Origin: Actinomycetota bacterium
GTDB lineage: Bacteria; Actinomycetota; Actinomycetes; Nanopelagicales; Nanopelagicaceae
Direction of reading: 5' to 3'
Length of the DNA stretch: 7,759 nt
Assembly: GCA_009705235.1 (NCBI GenBank)
Contig: WLCR01000047.1
Location: 1 to 7,759, forward strand
A program made the position numbers and the translations under genes. This document shows, piece by piece, positions 6,344 through 7,759 of this stretch. Below the pieces are notes generated by a model, which worked only from the letters and a program-made list of their open reading frames with translations, was not told where the DNA came from and searched no databases. The first letter of the stretch is position 1. Each line of letters starts with the position of its first letter.

Positions 6344-7556
6344 TTGAAATATCCTTCATTGCACGTAAGTCTTCTTCAGCTGTTGGAATATCATTTGCTG
6401 CAGCAAGTCTTTCCTTACCAATTGTGAAAATAACTAAGCCAATGATCAACATTATTGGAGTTAACGCTAAACCAGTGCGTGGCGAATAGTGCTCAGATAC
6501 CCATCCACCGACCGCGGCACCTAGTGCCATAAAGGATCCTTCAACACTCCAGATCCAGCCCAACGATGCAGTCTGTGAACCTTGTGGTCGCACCGCTTCC
6601 AAAACTTCAAAGTAAAACACTTGTACTGCGCCGCCAATAAAACCAATTCCTGCGCCAACTACCGCCATAGTCCAATCTGGGTAGGTGAATACAAAAGGAA
6701 TGCTTGCTATAACCCAAATTGAGTATGCACGTAAAAGAGCAGAAAGCGGGGCTAATTTTTTGGAAACCAATCCGCCAAGTAAACCGCCTATTACATTTGC
6801 GACTCCGAAAGCTGCAAAGATCCAAGCCACTCGGTGAGCAACTCCTTCTTGAGTCGCAAATGCTGGGACAGCTACGTCAAACACACCCCAGCCAAATCCA
6901 ATGAAGCAGCCTTCAAACATAAGAATTTGAATCGCCTTGTCACGCCACAACCTCTGTTGACCTTTTATCTTCTTCTCTGGAATCCAATTTCTTGAAACAG
7001 AGGTTAACGCAAGTGCCGTTCCGCCAATAAGCATGAGTGCGGCGGTGACTCCAAGACCAAGTCCTGGATGTGAAGACAAGGCCAATGTTGTAATAACAAC
7101 TGGACCAATCACTGAAGTAAAGCTCATCATTGATGAATCAAGTGCGTATGCAGTACGCAAGAAATTTTCAGGAACAATGTCTTTCCATAAAGGACGCACA
7201 GATAAATTAATTGGGGGAGCAGTTGCTCCCAAAATAAATGCAGTGATCAGTAATGACTCTTTTGATTGCATTGTGTTGAGAGTGAGAATTAGGGCTGCAT
7301 AGGATGGAACCAGAATACGAAGCGGCCACTTTTGGCCCCAACGATCCATTACCGATCCACGAATTCCTGCGGTCAAAGATCCTGCAAGTGAGTTAAGGCC
7401 AATCGCCAAACCTGCGGCTGCGATCGATCCCGTTGTCTGCTCTGTCTTAAAGAAGATTCCCAGAGCGATCATTGAATAGGCTAATCGAGCCGGAAATGCG
7501 CTAATTGCCAGAATTAACACATGTGGCATCGCCAGTAGCTCTTTATATCGATTCAT
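6330..7556 (-). CDS. Major facilitator superfamily permease, substrate unknown
   Basis: This is an integral membrane transporter of 408 residues, a usual MFS length. The sequence alternates hydrophobic helices with short loops: about six in the N-half (roughly residues 11-187), a basic cytoplasmic linker (SRNWIPEKKIKGQQRLWRDK, 188-207), then about six in the C-half (roughly 208-380) and a charged cytoplasmic tail (381-408). An MFS motif-A-like loop lies between helices 2 and 3, RGSVMDRWGQKWPLR (66-80), with the key D71, R72 and G74. TAPPINLSVRPLW (112-124) and SLGWIWSVEGSF (331-342) are other distinctive stretches. The family includes drug, sugar and metabolite exporters, and nothing here identifies the substrate. 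The ATG at 7556 is preferred; a second Met at residue 10 is an alternative. There is no clear Shine-Dalgarno. Its stop abuts the polA stop with no gap, and it diverges from rpsA. Confidence 0.88.
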   Translation of the reverse strand: MNRYKELLAMPHVLILAISAFPARLAYSMIALGIFFKTEQTTGSIAAAGLAIGLNSLAGSLTAGIRGSVMDRWGQKWPLRILVPSYAALILTLNTMQSKESLLITAFILGATAPPINLSVRPLWKDIVPENFLRTAYALDSSMMSFTSVIGPVVITTLALSSHPGLGLGVTAALMLIGGTALALTSVSRNWIPEKKIKGQQRLWRDKAIQILMFEGCFIGFGWGVFDVAVPAFATQEGVAHRVAWIFAAFGVANVIGGLLGGLVSKKLAPLSALLRAYSIWVIASIPFVFTYPDWTMAVVGAGIGFIGGAVQVFYFEVLEAVRPQGSQTASLGWIWSVEGSFMALGAAVGGWVSEHYSPRTGLALTPIMLIIGLVIFTIGKERLAAANDIPTAEEDLRAMKDISNEVK

Positions 7557-7566
7557 ATCAGTATTT

Positions 7567-7572
7567 AGTCTA
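7567..7572 (-). promoter_or_regulatory. Probable -10 element of the MFS gene promoter
   Basis: On the minus strand this is TAGACT, the same hexamer seen before the thioesterase. It ends 10 nt before the ATG, predicting a 5' leader of only about 3-4 nt. A possible -35, TTGAAT (plus-strand 7588-7593), lies at a short 15-nt spacing. An inverted repeat AGCG-ATTA-CGCT (7572-7583) overlaps the spacer. Confidence 0.45.
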
Positions 7573-7600
7573 GCGATTACGCTCAGTATTCAACATGGAT

Positions 7601-7630
7601 TTGCCCTTGTGAGCGTGCAAACCGTACCCT
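7601..7630 (+). promoter_or_regulatory. Probable rpsA promoter (-35 TTGCCC, -10 TACCCT)
   Basis: TTGCCC at 7601-7606 and TACCCT at 7625-7630 are separated by 18 nt, an acceptable sigma70-type arrangement for a highly expressed ribosomal protein gene. Initiation is expected near 7636-7637, giving a leader of about 48 nt before the TTG start. The element sits in the 128-bp gap shared with the divergent MFS promoter. This is a pattern match only. Confidence 0.45.
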
Positions 7631-7640
7631 TGCCCTTCAG

Positions 7641-7652
7641 CCGCGAAAGCGG
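7641..7652 (+). promoter_or_regulatory. GNRA-capped hairpin at the 5' end of the rpsA leader
   Basis: CCGC-GAAA-GCGG folds into a 4-bp all-GC stem with a GAAA tetraloop. It starts within about 5 nt of the predicted rpsA transcription start. It could protect the 5' end of the mRNA or take part in regulating S1 synthesis. A competing pairing exists between GGGA (7651-7654) and TCCC (7669-7672), just before the Shine-Dalgarno; the two pairings share G7651-G7652 and cannot both form. Confidence 0.4.
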
Positions 7653-7675
7653 GAACTACTACTTTCTATCCCTAC

Positions 7676-7679
7676 GGAG
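7676..7679 (+). promoter_or_regulatory. Shine-Dalgarno site that fixes the rpsA TTG start
   Basis: GGAG lies 5 nt before the TTG at 7685. No other ATG, GTG or TTG occurs in this frame between the upstream stop at 7610-7612 and 7685, so this site and the downstream homology together define the start. Confidence 0.7.
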
Positions 7680-7684
7680 CACAA

Positions 7685-7759
7685 TTGTCTACACCACAAA
7701 TTGCAGTAAATGACATCGGATCAGCTGAAGATTTTCTAGCAGCAATCGAAGGCACAATC
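7685..7759 (+). CDS. rpsA: 30S ribosomal protein S1, N-terminus (3'-truncated by window edge)
   Basis: S1 is the large RNA-binding protein of the 30S subunit that helps recruit mRNA. Only 25 codons are visible. They read (M)STPQIAVNDIGSAEDFLAAIEGTI, which closely resembles the actinobacterial S1 N-terminus (TPQVAVNDIG, then an acidic helix with FLAA and ending in -TI) that precedes the first S1/OB-fold domain. The start is TTG, unusual for such a highly expressed gene, with GGAG 5 nt upstream. Location just beyond polA matches the polA-rpsA neighbourhood known in actinobacteria such as Mycobacterium. The identification rests on a short stretch, but the match and the context agree. Confidence 0.92.
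   Translation, partial: MSTPQIAVNDIGSAEDFLAAIEGTI

Noticed and set aside
7033..7302. 89-codon plus-strand open frame inside the MFS gene
   Set aside because: It is opposite a coherent membrane protein that continues on both sides. It has no recognisable motif or start signals.
1..7759. Search for CRISPR repeats, insertion-sequence ends, tRNA genes, phage or defence genes
   Set aside because: Nearly all bases are accounted for by seven housekeeping or transport genes and one MFS gene. No repeated units, terminal inverted repeats with transposase, or cloverleaf structures were seen by eye.

Overview
The window reads as ordinary chromosomal housekeeping sequence from a streamlined actinobacterium with modest GC. 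The protein sequences are actinobacterial in character: a Pol I without a working proofreading site and with tyrosine at the ddNTP-selectivity position, an S1 N-terminus containing TPQIAVNDIG, and promoters of the leaderless TANNNT type. The codon use leans to A/T (many AAA, GAA, TTA and ATT codons). Together this suggests freshwater planktonic Actinobacteria (Nanopelagicales/acI-like). That placement is an inference, not a database result.

Layout. Positions 1-3294 (+) hold the end of a branched-chain amino acid ABC transporter operon. livH is cut by the left edge, followed by livM, livG and livF, with junctions of +1, -4 and -11 nt that imply translational coupling. The substrate-binding protein (livK) is not in the window and probably lies upstream. 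At 3299-3709 (-) is a small hotdog-fold acyl-CoA thioesterase that converges on livF. At 3744-6329 (+) is full-length polA, divergent from the thioesterase. Only 34 bp separate their start codons, and each start has a TANNNT hexamer exactly 6 nt upstream, so both messages are probably leaderless. At 6330-7556 (-) is a 408-residue MFS permease whose stop codon directly abuts the polA stop. The 128-bp gap 7557-7684 holds a probable near-leaderless MFS promoter on the minus strand, and a probable promoter, GNRA hairpin and Shine-Dalgarno for rpsA on the plus strand. rpsA (ribosomal protein S1) begins at a TTG at 7685 and runs off the right edge.

How the genes relate. LivH/LivM are the membrane pores and LivG/LivF the ATPases of one importer. 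polA (repair and Okazaki fragment processing) and rpsA (translation initiation) are core genes. As I recall it, liv genes, a thioesterase, polA and rpsA lie close together in other actinobacteria such as Streptomyces, so the grouping looks ancestral rather than acquired. I see no mobile elements, CRISPR array, tRNA or rRNA genes, phage genes or defence systems. I found no convincing undescribed system. The points most worth checking are the overlapping divergent leaderless promoters, the rpsA leader and the active-site changes in Pol I.
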